Positions 27,956-36,636 of a stretch of DNA of 64,000 nucleotides are shown here, in pieces. The stretch is from the NCBI RefSeq assembly GCF_004366035.1, contig NZ_SOEE01000005.1:372001-436000 (forward strand). The letters run 5' to 3'. The stretch comes from Cytobacillus oceanisediminis. Its GTDB lineage: Bacteria > Bacillota > Bacilli > Bacillales > Cytobacillaceae. The first letter of the stretch is position 1. Each line of letters begins with the position of its first letter. Position numbers and translations under genes: made by a program. The notes beneath the pieces were generated by a model. It did not search any database. It was not told the DNA's origin and saw nothing but the letters and a program-made list of their open reading frames with translations.

Positions 27956-28591
27956 TTATTTTTTCAGCCCCAGTCCATTCATGACCCAATTGATCACCAG
28001 CGCATCGTCTATATAACCGACCGGAAAGACATAATCCGGAATACAGTCAACGGCCGCGATAAAGTAGAGGAGGGCACCGCCCATCAGGGCAAGCTCCAAC
28101 TTCGTCCCCCTTTTAAGAGAAAACTTCTCGTATATTTCCTTTAAATAAAGAATAAAGGGGCCGATGCTTCCGACTTTTTCTACCTTCCCCTCAAACTTGT
28201 TCCTGATGATTTCCGCCCCTTCCTCAGTTTGCGAGAGTTGTTCGTATTTATCTAATTCCCGCTTCACATCTTCCAGCCGAAACTCTTTATCTACTAATTG
28301 AGTGGATTCAAGGATTACTTGAATCTCACTAATCGACTCATTCAACTCCGTCTGCTTAGGATCAACCAAATACCCTGCTGCCTCATATAATCGTGAGATC
28401 GGAACTCCAAGATTTTCCGCGAACCGCTCCAAGTGCTCCGGGGTAGCTTTTCGTTTACCATTGATAATTTTTGAGATGATCGCCGTATCGATTTCAGTCA
28501 TCTGGCTGAATTTCCTCATGGATAAAGACCGTTCCTTCAGCATGTTCTTCAGCAGCTGGCCTATTTCATTGCTTTTTTCTTCCATACTCAT
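27956..28591 (-). CDS. XRE-type regulator fused to a DUF1232 membrane-like domain
   Basis: About 211 residues from ATG 28591; ATG 28585 is also possible because the GGAAAGG site sits between the usual distances. The N-terminal Cro/C1-type helix-turn-helix is SMRKFSQMTEIDTAIISKII, with NGKRKATPEHLERFAENLGV. A helical linker follows. The C-terminus holds a DUF1232-like segment with GGALLYFIAAVDCIPDYVFP and GYIDDALVINWVM. The fusion suggests a membrane-tethered repressor. A palindrome overlaps its promoter, so it is probably self-regulated. Confidence 0.78.
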   Translation of the reverse strand: MSMEEKSNEIGQLLKNMLKERSLSMRKFSQMTEIDTAIISKIINGKRKATPEHLERFAENLGVPISRLYEAAGYLVDPKQTELNESISEIQVILESTQLVDKEFRLEDVKRELDKYEQLSQTEEGAEIIRNKFEGKVEKVGSIGPFILYLKEIYEKFSLKRGTKLELALMGGALLYFIAAVDCIPDYVFPVGYIDDALVINWVMNGLGLKK

Positions 28592-28632
28592 TTTCCTTTC
28601 CAACTGAATCAAGCTTCTACCAATATACAAAT

Positions 28633-28655
28633 AGTGTTGACAATTTGTCAACACT
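28633..28655. promoter_or_regulatory. Inverted-repeat operator over the XRE gene promoter
   Basis: AGTGTTGACAA and TTGTCAACACT form an inverted repeat with one central base. Read leftward, TTGACA inside it can act as a -35, with GTATAT 17 bases on as a -10. A repressor bound here would block RNA polymerase; the XRE protein downstream is the likely ligand. Confidence 0.7.
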
Positions 28656-28720
28656 ACTGAACTTTATCATAAAACTTTCGAGATTAAAGGAACACATTAA
28701 TTCATCTATCCTCCATCTAC

Positions 28721-28951
28721 TTAAAATATATCAGCTAGCTTCGATTGAATTGATGCTGGCAATAGTTGAAAGAACAGCCCTTCATACTTAATATCGAGCA
28801 TAACGGCAATGAGTAAAATAATCATAATGAAAAGTACAATCAATGCCTTATTCTTTTTAAATATCCGTTTCAAATTGGACCGCCTCCATTGAAATAAATC
28901 CTGCAATAATTTATCTTGAATCAGAGCTTCCTCATAGGAACTCTTTGTCAT
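28721..28951 (-). CDS. Small single-pass membrane protein, unknown
   Basis: A 76-residue protein. A soluble basic N-terminal third (LLQDLFQWRRSNLKRIFKKN) is followed by one hydrophobic helix (ALIVLFIMIILLIAVMLDI) and a short C-terminal tail. The basic-then-hydrophobic pattern predicts an N-inside membrane protein. I recognise no family. It stands alone upstream of the XRE gene and on the same strand, 129 bases away. Confidence 0.55.
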   Translation of the reverse strand: MTKSSYEEALIQDKLLQDLFQWRRSNLKRIFKKNKALIVLFIMIILLIAVMLDIKYEGLFFQLLPASIQSKLADIF

Positions 28952-28994
28952 TATCCTATCAATTTTCCTGAAATTCCAGCTGTCGATCGTTCTA

Positions 28995-29365
28995 TTAATA
29001 TGTTAGTTTATATACAAATTCCCCTTCGATCACCCGGCCATCAGCTTCAAAGCCGAGTTTTTCATACAATTCCTTCGCCTGATTTTTTTCAGGCTCAAAG
29101 CTTAAATAGATCGCCCTATACTCCAATCCGCTCAATCAGCTTTACCATGACCGCTTTTCCATACCCTTTTAACTGATGTATTACATCAATAATCAAGCGG
29201 TAAATCCAATATTCCTTTTCATCGTAATCCATACAATACATCGTAAAGCCCACTAACATATCATCATGATAACTCGCTAAACAAACACATTCAGTGCCAC
29301 AAACGACTTCTGTTCTTCTGCAACACGCAAATCAATGACATTGAAAAAATTATGCAGGACTCTAT
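28995..29365 (-). pseudogene. Frameshifted GNAT acetyltransferase
   Basis: Read leftward, three frames give one protein: FNVIDLRVAEEQKSFVALNVF, then CLASYHDDMLVGFTMYCMDY with YWIYRLIIDVIHQLKGYGKA, then SFEPEKNQAKELYEKLGFEA with FVYKLTY and stop. These match the GNAT fold of spermidine/diamine acetyltransferases (R/QxxGxG/A acetyl-CoA loop, NxxAxxLYEKLGF). At least two frameshifts and a missing N-terminus make it non-functional. Confidence 0.75.
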
Positions 29366-29403
29366 TAGCAAATGTAATAATATAGTGAGTGGAGGGGATA
29401 GAC

Positions 29404-29875
29404 TTGAACCAAAACAACTCAACAAACAAAATGAAAACACAAATAGGGGACGTGAAATTACAGTCACCCGCGTATTTGATGCGCCTGTTGAACTTGTGTT
29501 TGATTCTTGGACGAAAGAAGATCATCTGTCAAAATGGTGGGGACCTCAAGGTTTTACGTTAACTTTTCAAACATTCGATATGAAACCTGGCGGTACATGG
29601 CAGTTTATCATGCACGGTCCTGATGGCGTTGATTTTCCCAATACCAACGTCTTTGTTGAGGTCGTCAAACTCGAGCAAATCGTCTTCAAACATGATGTAT
29701 ATCCCCATTTTCTCGCCACAGCAGCCTTTGAGGATCTGGATGGCAAAACGAAACTCACTTATACCACAATTTTTGAAGAAACTTCCGCTGTATTTAAAAG
29801 GTGAAAACATATGCTGCCCCAGGTGCCGAACAGACAATGGAGCGCCTTGAGGAGCATCTGGCCTGTATGTATTAA
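29404..29875 (+). pseudogene. AHSA1/SRPBCC-domain protein with frameshifts at both ends
   Basis: The body (29430-29800) reads GREITVTRVFDAPVELVFDS...DHLSKWWGPQGFT...MKPGGTWQF, the START-like AHSA1 fold. A TTG start at 29404 after GGAGGGG gives NQNNSTNK and then shifts one frame into QNENTNRG. At the C-terminus the frame stops after AVFKR, while the next frame gives KTYAAPGAEQTMERLEEHL, the normal ending. Two single-base shifts suggest decay or sequence error. Homologues are cytosolic and of unknown ligand. Confidence 0.7.
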
Positions 29876-29903
29876 AAATTTAGGAGTTATTTTGGGTTCT
29901 GCG

Positions 29904-29926
29904 AACCTGGCAAGTGCCAGGTTTTA
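29904..29926. terminator. Hairpin after the SRPBCC remnant
   Basis: AACCTGGC and GCCAGGTT pair around AAGT, followed by TTAAC. It lies between two convergent genes and can serve either. Confidence 0.65.
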
Positions 29927-29937
29927 ACTAGCTCTGC

Positions 29938-30900
29938 TTATGGGCAGAATAAGCCTAATCTCTCTTGTAAACCTTCTAAGATTTCTTCCGGCATCTCCCT
30001 GACCTTGATATCCCCTCCGAGGAAAAGCAGCCAATTGGTCATTTCGGTCAGCTCTACTGAATTATTGACATTGATAAATGTCTTTAGAACGGCTGTCGTT
30101 TGGTAAGGATTTGTATAAGAAATGGATACTTTTAAAGGATGGTATTTTTTGAACTGGGCAATAGCCTGTGGGCCGAGTTCAAGGACAAGATTGATTACTT
30201 CCTCCTGCTTGCTTATTTTTTCTAATATGTTTTTTCTGCTTACTCTTTTGTTCACTGGATATGGTTCGACGCTGGTGAGATTGTCCACGGGGAAAATTTG
30301 TTTCTTTTCTTCCTTTAAGTCAAAGCCTTCAATCAGCCATATGCTTTTTTCACGATAAAGGTGCAAGAGATAAATGGGATAAGATCTGTTTTCCTTCTCT
30401 TCGTTGATGGTAATCAATAAATAGCTATCCAAAAGAAGGGTTTGGATGAGTTTCTCCAGCATCGGATGGGGGAGGTCCGATAGTTCAAGCAGGTCGGGAT
30501 TATTGGGGTTGGTCCCTTCAAACAGCAAGATTTGATTTAAAAGAACAATGTCTTCCTGCTGGGCTTCTGAGATGAGGCCGATTAATTTTTCAGCTAAAGA
30601 TTGACGGCTCTTTAGATAGGGGAGCTGAAGGTTTCTTGTAGCCATAAAGGCAATAAACAAAGCTTTGATCTCATTATCGGTAAAGCGAACAGTGGGCAAG
30701 ACAGAGTTGTTCATGACAAAATAACCCCCATCTCTGCCAACTTCAGCGACAAGCGGCATTCCCATAGCTTCAATTTCCCGAATATCTCTAATAGCTGTTG
30801 AACGGGAGATGTTAAATTCCCGCATGATTTCAGAAATAGTAAAGTGGGCGCGGTTATTGATATACCGCATCATCACATTGATCCGTTCAACTTTTTTCAT
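29938..30900 (-). CDS. yobV: WYL-domain DeoR-type regulator, YobV-like
   Basis: A 320-residue regulator. The N-terminal helix-turn-helix is FTISEIMREFNISRSTAIRD (about 19-38), with a DGGYFV wing. The centre and C-terminus form a WYL domain (IYLLHLYREKSIWLIEGFDL) plus the WCX extension. WYL proteins sense small ligands or nucleic acids. It is divergent from a GyrI-like effector-binding protein, the same pairing as Bacillus yobV-yobU. It probably controls that gene and itself from the 110-base gap. Confidence 0.82.
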   Translation of the reverse strand: MKKVERINVMMRYINNRAHFTISEIMREFNISRSTAIRDIREIEAMGMPLVAEVGRDGGYFVMNNSVLPTVRFTDNEIKALFIAFMATRNLQLPYLKSRQSLAEKLIGLISEAQQEDIVLLNQILLFEGTNPNNPDLLELSDLPHPMLEKLIQTLLLDSYLLITINEEKENRSYPIYLLHLYREKSIWLIEGFDLKEEKKQIFPVDNLTSVEPYPVNKRVSRKNILEKISKQEEVINLVLELGPQAIAQFKKYHPLKVSISYTNPYQTTAVLKTFINVNNSVELTEMTNWLLFLGGDIKVREMPEEILEGLQERLGLFCP

Positions 30901-31010
30901 GGGAACCCCCTAAACAGTATCATTTTTTGACATGATTTAAAGTTATTATAAACTCATCAAGTGAAAAGATAAATCATTTGATCAATTTTTAGAGAAGGAA
31001 GGTTTTGATT

Positions 31011-31490
31011 ATGGCAGATTATACTCTGGAAGAAAAAGAAGGCTTTACGGTATTAGGCATTGGAACTGAACTGAAGAGCGATTACACAGACTACGCCGGC
31101 ATCAATAAGGAAAAGGCGGACTTTTGGCAGGCAGTTAAACAGGATGGAAGGCTTGATAAATTAAAAGCCATTTCCACAAATGAATACATTTTTACCGTTA
31201 ATGAAGCGGTAAATAACAAGATGATGCATTATGCCGGCGTCATGACAGAGGAGTCGCTGCCAGAAGCATCCAGACTGATCCAATTCCCTAAAGGGGAATA
31301 CCTCATTGTTAAAGGGGAAGCCGAGACAGCTGAAATGTTGAGCAATATGCTTACTGGTATGGCCTTTGGTCAAGTCTTGCCGGAGGCAACAAATGTTGCC
31401 TATGTTGGCGGGCCCAATGCAGCGGTTGAGATGGGCCAGCGAAACGGGCTAGTCTTTGGTGAAATGTGGATTCCTGTTGTTAGGAAATAA
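31011..31490 (+). CDS. yobU: GyrI-like small-molecule-binding protein, YobU-like
   Basis: A 159-residue protein from ATG 31011, behind AGAAGGAAGG; a TTG two codons earlier is rejected. It consists of a single effector-binding (GyrI-like/SOUL-like) domain. Visible marks are EGFTVLGIGTELKSDYTDYA near the start, FPKGEYLIVKGEAE mid-protein and GQRNGLVFGEMWIPV near the end. Such domains bind drugs and amphipathic molecules or act as co-regulators. It is paired divergently with the WYL regulator, and an unknown 154-residue gene follows 21 bases downstream. Confidence 0.8.
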   Translation: MADYTLEEKEGFTVLGIGTELKSDYTDYAGINKEKADFWQAVKQDGRLDKLKAISTNEYIFTVNEAVNNKMMHYAGVMTEESLPEASRLIQFPKGEYLIVKGEAETAEMLSNMLTGMAFGQVLPEATNVAYVGGPNAAVEMGQRNGLVFGEMWIPVVRK

Positions 31491-31510
31491 GAAATAAAGG
31501 CGGGATAGCA

Positions 31511-31975
31511 ATGTCCTATATGGTTGATTTTAAAAATATTTCTGCTGCTGGTTTAGAGTCTTCACCAATAGCGGAAGCCCTTGCTGGTTTACGTGCGAAT
31601 GAAGCCCGTTATTTCATGACTAAATATAAGCATGAATTTACTGTTGTACCAGCCAGCGAAAGCCAGGAAACCCTTGATTATGTAAACCATATCTTGAAAA
31701 AAGAACGTGATATAGAGTTTGCAGCCAAACCTTTAGAAACGTCGCAATTTCAAGTCGAAAATATCAAATGGACCTACGTCTTTTACGAGGATGGTCTTAG
31801 TGTGAACGTCATGTATACGGTTGATGATCCTAAGAAACGTGCTGTTGGTTTTAAGCTTTCTGAGGGGATGGAAGTACCAAAGGAGCTAGAAGGGAAGTTT
31901 AAGTTTGCCAGGCGGAAGTCTAAGCTGGCGGGGGTTATTCGGGGGTCGTTTTTTGTTGTTAAAGGGGAGTATTAG
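31511..31975 (+). CDS. Conserved hypothetical protein, unknown family
   Basis: A 154-residue soluble protein (MSYMVDFKNISAAGLESSP...). No signal or membrane segment. Several charged helices (ETLDYVNHILKKERDIEFAA) precede a beta-rich middle (KWTYVFYEDGLSVNVMYTVD) and a basic end (KFARRKSKLAGVIRGSFFVV). It follows the YobU-like gene closely, behind AAGGCGGG, and is likely in its operon. I do not recognise it. Confidence 0.6.
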   Translation: MSYMVDFKNISAAGLESSPIAEALAGLRANEARYFMTKYKHEFTVVPASESQETLDYVNHILKKERDIEFAAKPLETSQFQVENIKWTYVFYEDGLSVNVMYTVDDPKKRAVGFKLSEGMEVPKELEGKFKFARRKSKLAGVIRGSFFVVKGEY

Positions 31976-32043
31976 GGTTAGAAATAATTCAACACTAAGG
32001 ACAATATAACAATGATACAGACAAATACATGCAGGCAATCACA

Positions 32044-32086
32044 AACAGCACCCTCTTCATCGTATTAGGGGGTGCTGTTACTTTTT
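32044..32086 (+). terminator. Terminator after the yobU-like operon
   Basis: AACAGCACCC pairs with GGGGTGCTGTT around TCTTCATCGTATTA, followed by ACTTTTTC. Confidence 0.85.
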
Positions 32087-32348
32087 CGTAAAGTACAGAG
32101 TGCATAACATTATTGAATAGTTAGATTTTATAATATATGCTGTTACAGAAAATATACCGGAAAGGAGGATAAGTAATACAACCATAATGGGTATTAATAT
32201 GTTTGCTTTTATTCTTATAAAGAAAAAAATGATTATTATACTGATAAAAAAGCATTCATAATTAATATATTTTCTATAATTAGTTATCCTCCCGATTGTA
32301 TATATTTTAGTCCGGGTTTAAGTATTTCTGTTTGTCATATTTCTTCTT
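32087..32348. other. AT-rich gap with a hydrophobic frame lacking a start
   Basis: Read leftward from about 32285 to 32078, one frame gives a two-helix sequence (FFISIIIIFFFIRIKANILI and VVLLILLSGIFSVTAYII). A GGGAGG site lies upstream, but no ATG, GTG or TTG is in place, and the frame ends inside the terminator hairpin. It may be a relic of a small membrane protein. I do not call a gene. Confidence 0.4.
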
Positions 32349-33563
32349 TTATTTGTAATCATTTCTAGGCCCTGCATCCATTACAACCTCTACCATATTG
32401 GAAGGCCCCATTCTGAGTTTAGGTCTATACTCAGAATCTGGTAAACTGTACAGCTCCAATGGACTTATGATTACTCCATCTTGCGTATTATGGAGGATTC
32501 CGGGCACGCAGGTATAAATGCGGTCATCATTGTTGGCATTTTTGGCTGATATCGTAACGGAGGTGCCGTTATGATTATCGATACTCATGGACACTTTGTA
32601 TCTGTAGAAAGAACCCGTTCCATTAGACTGGGCAGAATAAACGACAGGCACGACTGCCAGGATATCATTATTCAGCCTCAATTTAATTACTTCTGTCTTC
32701 GTTGAACTGTAATCTCTTCTAACATCCCCCATATGTTCAACTGCTCCGTTTGCAAAACTTCTAAGTGGAGGTGTGCTGCTTGCACCAAACATTGCGACAT
32801 CGATCTGCCTGCCATCCTTTGTATAAACCAGAGCATAGATATCATAATCTGTTCCAGTTTTCCAAGATACCGTGGCTGTAATCGTTGGTGTTTTTTCAAT
32901 GATCACCGGCTTTTGACCTTTGTCGAGACTGATTGTGCCCTTCACCTTTTCAAGAGTGATCGCGTTTTGGAAATTTTTGTTTTCGGCAGTAACAGGAAGA
33001 GACTGAACGGTCTTATTTTCAGCAGGCTTATTTTCCTCAGTGGAATCAATTTCCACACCGTAATTTTCACATAACCCTTCAAGCCCGGATTCAAATCCGC
33101 GCCAGATTGATTTTGCCTTTATCTGACCATTCCTTACATATAATTCTAAAACCACAATCCCATTTTCCTTTGTAAAACTCGATGGTGTTAACTCGATGGT
33201 CGTATGACCCGTACATATATCTGCTTTTAAATTCCTTACATTCGAGAACCCCATGTGGTTATCCTCTGTCAGAGTAATCGCTATTTTATGAATGCCTGCA
33301 GGGACTTTACTCATATCAAATTGAATAGTATGTACTTTCCTATTCCCTTTATTATCAGCCGGCAATAGAGCCGCTGCACCAGATGGGCTCTTTGGCTGGT
33401 TATAAAAAATAATCCCGCTGTCTCCTTGTACCTTATCTGGATCCGTTAAAAGGAAAGCAGTTAAGGAAATATCGATCAAATGAGACATATCGTAGCTAAC
33501 AGTAATATAACCATTTGGGGAACTTAACACTGTATTTCCCCCCATTTGCAGCATTGAATTCAA
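32349..33563 (-). CDS. Tandem TerD-domain stress protein
   Basis: A 404-residue protein with two TerD-like calcium-binding beta-sandwiches joined by a Glu/Lys-rich linker (about 175-200). The first spans 1-170 (GYITVSYDMS, DSGIIFYNQP, HKIAITLTEDN, WRGFESGLEGLCENYG). The second spans about 215-390 (TATVSWKTGTDYDIYALVYT, MGDVRRDYSS). The start is probably TTG 33563, eight bases after AGGAG. TerD proteins are tied to tellurite, phage and general stress responses. No other ter genes are adjacent. Two fused domains are less common than single TerD proteins. Confidence 0.8.
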   Translation of the reverse strand: MNSMLQMGGNTVLSSPNGYITVSYDMSHLIDISLTAFLLTDPDKVQGDSGIIFYNQPKSPSGAAALLPADNKGNRKVHTIQFDMSKVPAGIHKIAITLTEDNHMGFSNVRNLKADICTGHTTIELTPSSFTKENGIVVLELYVRNGQIKAKSIWRGFESGLEGLCENYGVEIDSTEENKPAENKTVQSLPVTAENKNFQNAITLEKVKGTISLDKGQKPVIIEKTPTITATVSWKTGTDYDIYALVYTKDGRQIDVAMFGASSTPPLRSFANGAVEHMGDVRRDYSSTKTEVIKLRLNNDILAVVPVVYSAQSNGTGSFYRYKVSMSIDNHNGTSVTISAKNANNDDRIYTCVPGILHNTQDGVIISPLELYSLPDSEYRPKLRMGPSNMVEVVMDAGPRNDYK

Positions 33564-33763
33564 TTAAACCACTCCTGTTTCTCTATTTAAAAATAGTTGC
33601 AGATCCTTTATATTAAAATAATAATCTCACTGTAAATTATACCATTTTATTGAAACCATATAGGTGAAAACTACTGCAAATTAAAAAGCAGCCACAATAT
33701 AGCAGCTGCTTCGAAAAGAGGTTCCAGAGCAGGTCAGGCACCTTTTTTTTGCGTTTCCCATTT

Positions 33764-34312
33764 TTATAGTTTCGGATACACGACGGTTCCATCTTCTTCA
33801 ATGATTGGCATGGCTCCCCACTTCCCCAATTCATGAGGGACAATCTTCAGATTCCCCTTGGAGTCAGGAATGAGATGGCGCACATCCCATCCATTTGCCT
33901 GCAGCCAGTTGCTGATGAGAAGGCGGTGGCATCTTGCCGGATGATATTCTGAACACATATAGACGAGCGTCGTTGCTGCGGCCTGTTCCTTGAGCTGTTC
34001 CAAAGCATACTGAAAATCATCCGTCAGTGTATAATCCGCATAGTTGTGAAACGAGCGGTTATTCCATCCTTCATTCAATTGCTCCCCTACCTGGCCCGAC
34101 ATATTCCTTCTCCCGCCAAGACCGGGAAAATGGCGATAATGAATCCCCGCTTCTTTCAGCCACTGGGACATGTTTTCTTTTTTAAAGTGTGAATTCCTGC
34201 GGCTTGCAGGAAATGCCCGGACATCTGCCACAAAGCTAATTTCAGCTGCTCCCAGAAACTGTAAAAATTGTTCGATCGAATGGTTATAATGTCCAATCGT
34301 ATAGACTTTCAT
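33764..34312 (-). CDS. DUF488 domain protein
   Basis: A 182-residue protein from ATG 34312, behind GGGGGAG. DUF488 marks are the start KVYTIGHYNHSIEQFLQFLG, VADVRAFPASRRNSHF with conserved Arg residues, FPGLGGRR and the Cys-containing CSEYHPARCHRLLISNWL near residue 130. The family has a PTP-like pattern of unproven function. It is a stand-alone gene on the left strand. Confidence 0.85.
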   Translation of the reverse strand: MKVYTIGHYNHSIEQFLQFLGAAEISFVADVRAFPASRRNSHFKKENMSQWLKEAGIHYRHFPGLGGRRNMSGQVGEQLNEGWNNRSFHNYADYTLTDDFQYALEQLKEQAAATTLVYMCSEYHPARCHRLLISNWLQANGWDVRHLIPDSKGNLKIVPHELGKWGAMPIIEEDGTVVYPKL

Positions 34313-34417
34313 GATCATCTCCCCCTTAAAACTCTATTTCGGGCGGCCCTTGGAAAGCGAGTGCCACGGAGTTAAGAGATAATATGGCTGCACGCTGAGT
34401 ACAAAGTACATGTTGCT

Positions 34418-34864
34418 TCAGCCATAATTCTTCTGATGCTCTTTTTTTCGCTTAAGATAATCCTCATCCTCTCGCGCGAGCTTCCATTTTTCCATAAAGA
34501 TGGACGCTGATTCTGCCTTCTCCGGATCATTCTGCCTTTCGTTTACCTTGCCATTCTCATCATATTTTTTTCCGCCTATGTAATTCGTGTACCGGCGGGC
34601 TCTTGTATATCCCATCTGCAGAAATTTTCTTGCCATGTCCATACCGACAAAATCTTCCTTCTCCTTATAATCGAGAAACATTTGATAGATTTTATCAGAT
34701 GACTCTTCAGCAATTTCCAGATTCTTAAATCGCCAATACTTCAGGATTTCACTCTTATAAGGCTCCACCAGCAACACCCCCTGTTCTCCTCTGCCAACCC
34801 TATACAGTTCAGGATTTTTGCGAAAATCTATGTTGTCAAAGTCCAAATCGTAATCGAAAGCCAT
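34418..34864 (-). CDS. DUF4385 domain protein
   Basis: A 148-residue soluble protein from ATG 34864; the AAGGGTGA site overlaps an upstream GTG. The start FDYDLDFDNIDFRKNPELYR and the middle EPYKSEILKYWRFK and FVGMDMARKFLQMGYTRARR are the DUF4385 pattern. The C-terminal end is very basic (LKRKKEHQKNYG). The function is unknown. It lies upstream of the DUF488 gene on the same strand, 105 bases away. Confidence 0.8.
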   Translation of the reverse strand: MAFDYDLDFDNIDFRKNPELYRVGRGEQGVLLVEPYKSEILKYWRFKNLEIAEESSDKIYQMFLDYKEKEDFVGMDMARKFLQMGYTRARRYTNYIGGKKYDENGKVNERQNDPEKAESASIFMEKWKLAREDEDYLKRKKEHQKNYG

Positions 34865-35022
34865 GCCTGTCACCCTTTTTATTTTGGGTTTACCCTTGGC
34901 AGTCTTTTTGCATGCAAAATAAAGTTATTTAGTACTTTCAGGAAGCAAAGGGGTGGTTCTCGTTTTCATTCCGCGTCCTGGATCAGGAAAACATATGAGA
35001 AAGTCCTTTCTTTCCCAGTTGA

Positions 35023-35088
35023 GCTATTTTAATTAATTCCCTTCTATTTCTTTGGGGTTTTTTTGTGGGAGTATAGCTCAAAAGGGGA
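35023..35088 (-). pseudogene. 67-base fragment duplicated from a GMC oxidoreductase gene
   Basis: This stretch repeats 37489-37555, inside the GMC gene, with two or three mismatches. Read leftward it still encodes PLLSYTPTKKPQRNRRELIK, against PLLSYTPTKRSQRNRRELIK in the intact gene. The flanks do not match, so only a scrap of a second GMC-like gene survives here. Confidence 0.75.
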
Positions 35089-35250
35089 TTGCTGGTCTCG
35101 CGGATTCCTGCAAGCAAGGAATCTACTTCAAGAACTTTCACGCTTCCATTTTATTCTATTTTTGTCTTAAAGGACTCGGGCAATTAGTTGAATAGGAATT
35201 TTGGCATGAAGTGGTGTAAAAAGTTCCTTGGAAATTGTTTGTTCCTCTAA

Positions 35251-35532
35251 ATATGCTGTAGTCATCATTGATCCCGACATAAGTTATGAGAGTGGCAAGG
35301 TAATTCAAACTTGCCATAACAGCCCAATCTTAATAAAACTCTAGCTAAAAATAATTTGGAGCAGGCACAAGCAGTAGCTGACCAAATTATACGCAATACT
35401 TATCGGACTCTTATGAGCAGAGGACAAAAAGGATGTTTTGTATTTTGTTCTGATCCTTAGTTGAATGCTTACTTTAAAGAGCAGTTGAAGCTAACAAGAA
35501 CATACAATGATGTTCTACTGGAAGAGTATTGA
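35251..35532 (+). pseudogene. C-terminal remnant of a DUF2075-type helicase/nuclease
   Basis: The frame reads YAVVIIDPDISYESGKVI near the start. Then, after decay, it reads AVADQIIRNTYRTLMSRGQK, followed by GCFVFCSDP, a TAG stop, and LNAYFKEQLK. The NTYRTLMxRGxKGCxVxCxD pattern is the C-terminal signature of DUF2075 (superfamily 1-like) proteins, which are common in defence islands. No start and an internal stop show it is dead. Confidence 0.65.
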
Positions 35533-35699
35533 AAGTGGATGAGGATCGGGAGGTTTATTAGAAAGAGAAATAAAAAAATAGAAAAAGTGCCTTTTCCCTT
35601 TATAACATCTAGGTTGGACACTTTTTTTATTGTTATTACTTCTGTAAGGTTCACCGGACCTTTTTTAAATTCTTCAGCCTTTTATTATTTATTCCCACG

Positions 35700-36197
35700 T
35701 TATGGTGTCGCTGCGGAGGAAGCAGCTGCCTGGTCAGCCTTCACACAATCAATTGCAACAACGAGTGCAACTATGATAGCTTCCATCTCTTCCTCTAAAA
35801 TTTGAACCTTGTAGCTGTCGCCCCAAGTAAACCATTCCTTGCTCACTTCCCCAACAACTTCGCCATGCAGTAATACCTGAAAATCCATGTCCCACCAATT
35901 ACCATGTACTTCAATGCCTGCCGCATCAATCGTATATCGCGCTTTAAAGAAGGATAACTCCTTCTTAATCGTCAGCACCTCTCGACCATTTACCTCAACA
36001 AAAAATTTCGGTAAAAAGCTAAACACCTTTTTCGTAATGAGGGCTATTTCACCTCTTGCTGTATTCATAATGGAGAACGTCTTAGGAATTTTCATAAAAC
36101 TTCCCTCTACGTAATATACATCGTTCTCCTGCTGATCCTTTACTGTAAATTTGCCACTAAGACTGAATACTTTCTGCTTTATATAAAGCTGCCTCAC
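35700..36197 (-). CDS. LURP-one-related (YxjI-like) protein
   Basis: A 165-residue protein with a tubby-like beta-barrel pattern: LYIKQKVFSLSGKFTVKDQQ at the start, VYYVEGSFMKIPKTFSIMNT, then FFKARYTIDAAGIEVHGNWW. The C-terminus ends in a hydrophobic helix (AIIVALVVAIDCVKADQAA), as in YxjI. Family members may bind phospholipid at the membrane; the function is unproven. It sits next to the outermost rlmH-type core copy at 36315, just outside the cassette array. Confidence 0.82.
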   Translation of the reverse strand: MRQLYIKQKVFSLSGKFTVKDQQENDVYYVEGSFMKIPKTFSIMNTARGEIALITKKVFSFLPKFFVEVNGREVLTIKKELSFFKARYTIDAAGIEVHGNWWDMDFQVLLHGEVVGEVSKEWFTWGDSYKVQILEEEMEAIIVALVVAIDCVKADQAAASSAATP

Positions 36198-36314
36198 TTT
36201 ATGACCCCCTTTTATATAACCTATTACAAATTAGTATAATCTTGTTCTAATTGATATGAAACATCAAAAAGGGAACTCCATGTAACTAATCGGATTTCGA
36301 AAAACCGTACCTGC

Positions 36315-36348
36315 TTATGGTACGGTTTCCTTCATTATATGAGGTTTG
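36315..36348 (-). other. rlmH-type attachment core copy, outermost
   Basis: CTTATGGTACGGTT (36315-36328) is a 14-base exact match to the rlmH core (TTACTTATGGTACGGTTC). TCCTTCATTATATGAGGTTT follows; its TGAGGTTT end matches the terminal inverted repeat near the other copies. It is the most degenerate end and does not keep the Gly-Glu-Pro-Tyr-His-Lys frame. Confidence 0.65.
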
Positions 36349-36636
36349 TGAGCGATGAGTACTCTCTACTAGAACAACTGAGAACACCATTTTCCTTTGC
36401 CTTAAAAACAACTTTTTCGCCTTCCGGTAACTTGATCGAACACCATTGACCATAATTGTTAGTACCACATCTTCTTTTTAGTAAAATCATAGATTTTAAA
36501 CGCAAAATAATTAACGCAGTACCATTTGTTATAATCAAGTTAAACATTATGTTTGTGATCTTTATTTTAAGACATAGAAGAAATAGCCATAGATTAAAAG
36601 GATTTTATTTTGAAATTTGTCTGCCTCTTACAAGTA

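Noticed and set aside
32078..32285. Two-helix hydrophobic frame in the gap before the TerD gene
   Set aside because: It has a ribosome-like site but no start codon and ends inside a terminator.
36335..36547. 70-residue leftward open frame
   Set aside because: It overlaps the degenerate core copy and has no ribosome site or recognised family. It is probably chance in AT-rich boundary DNA.
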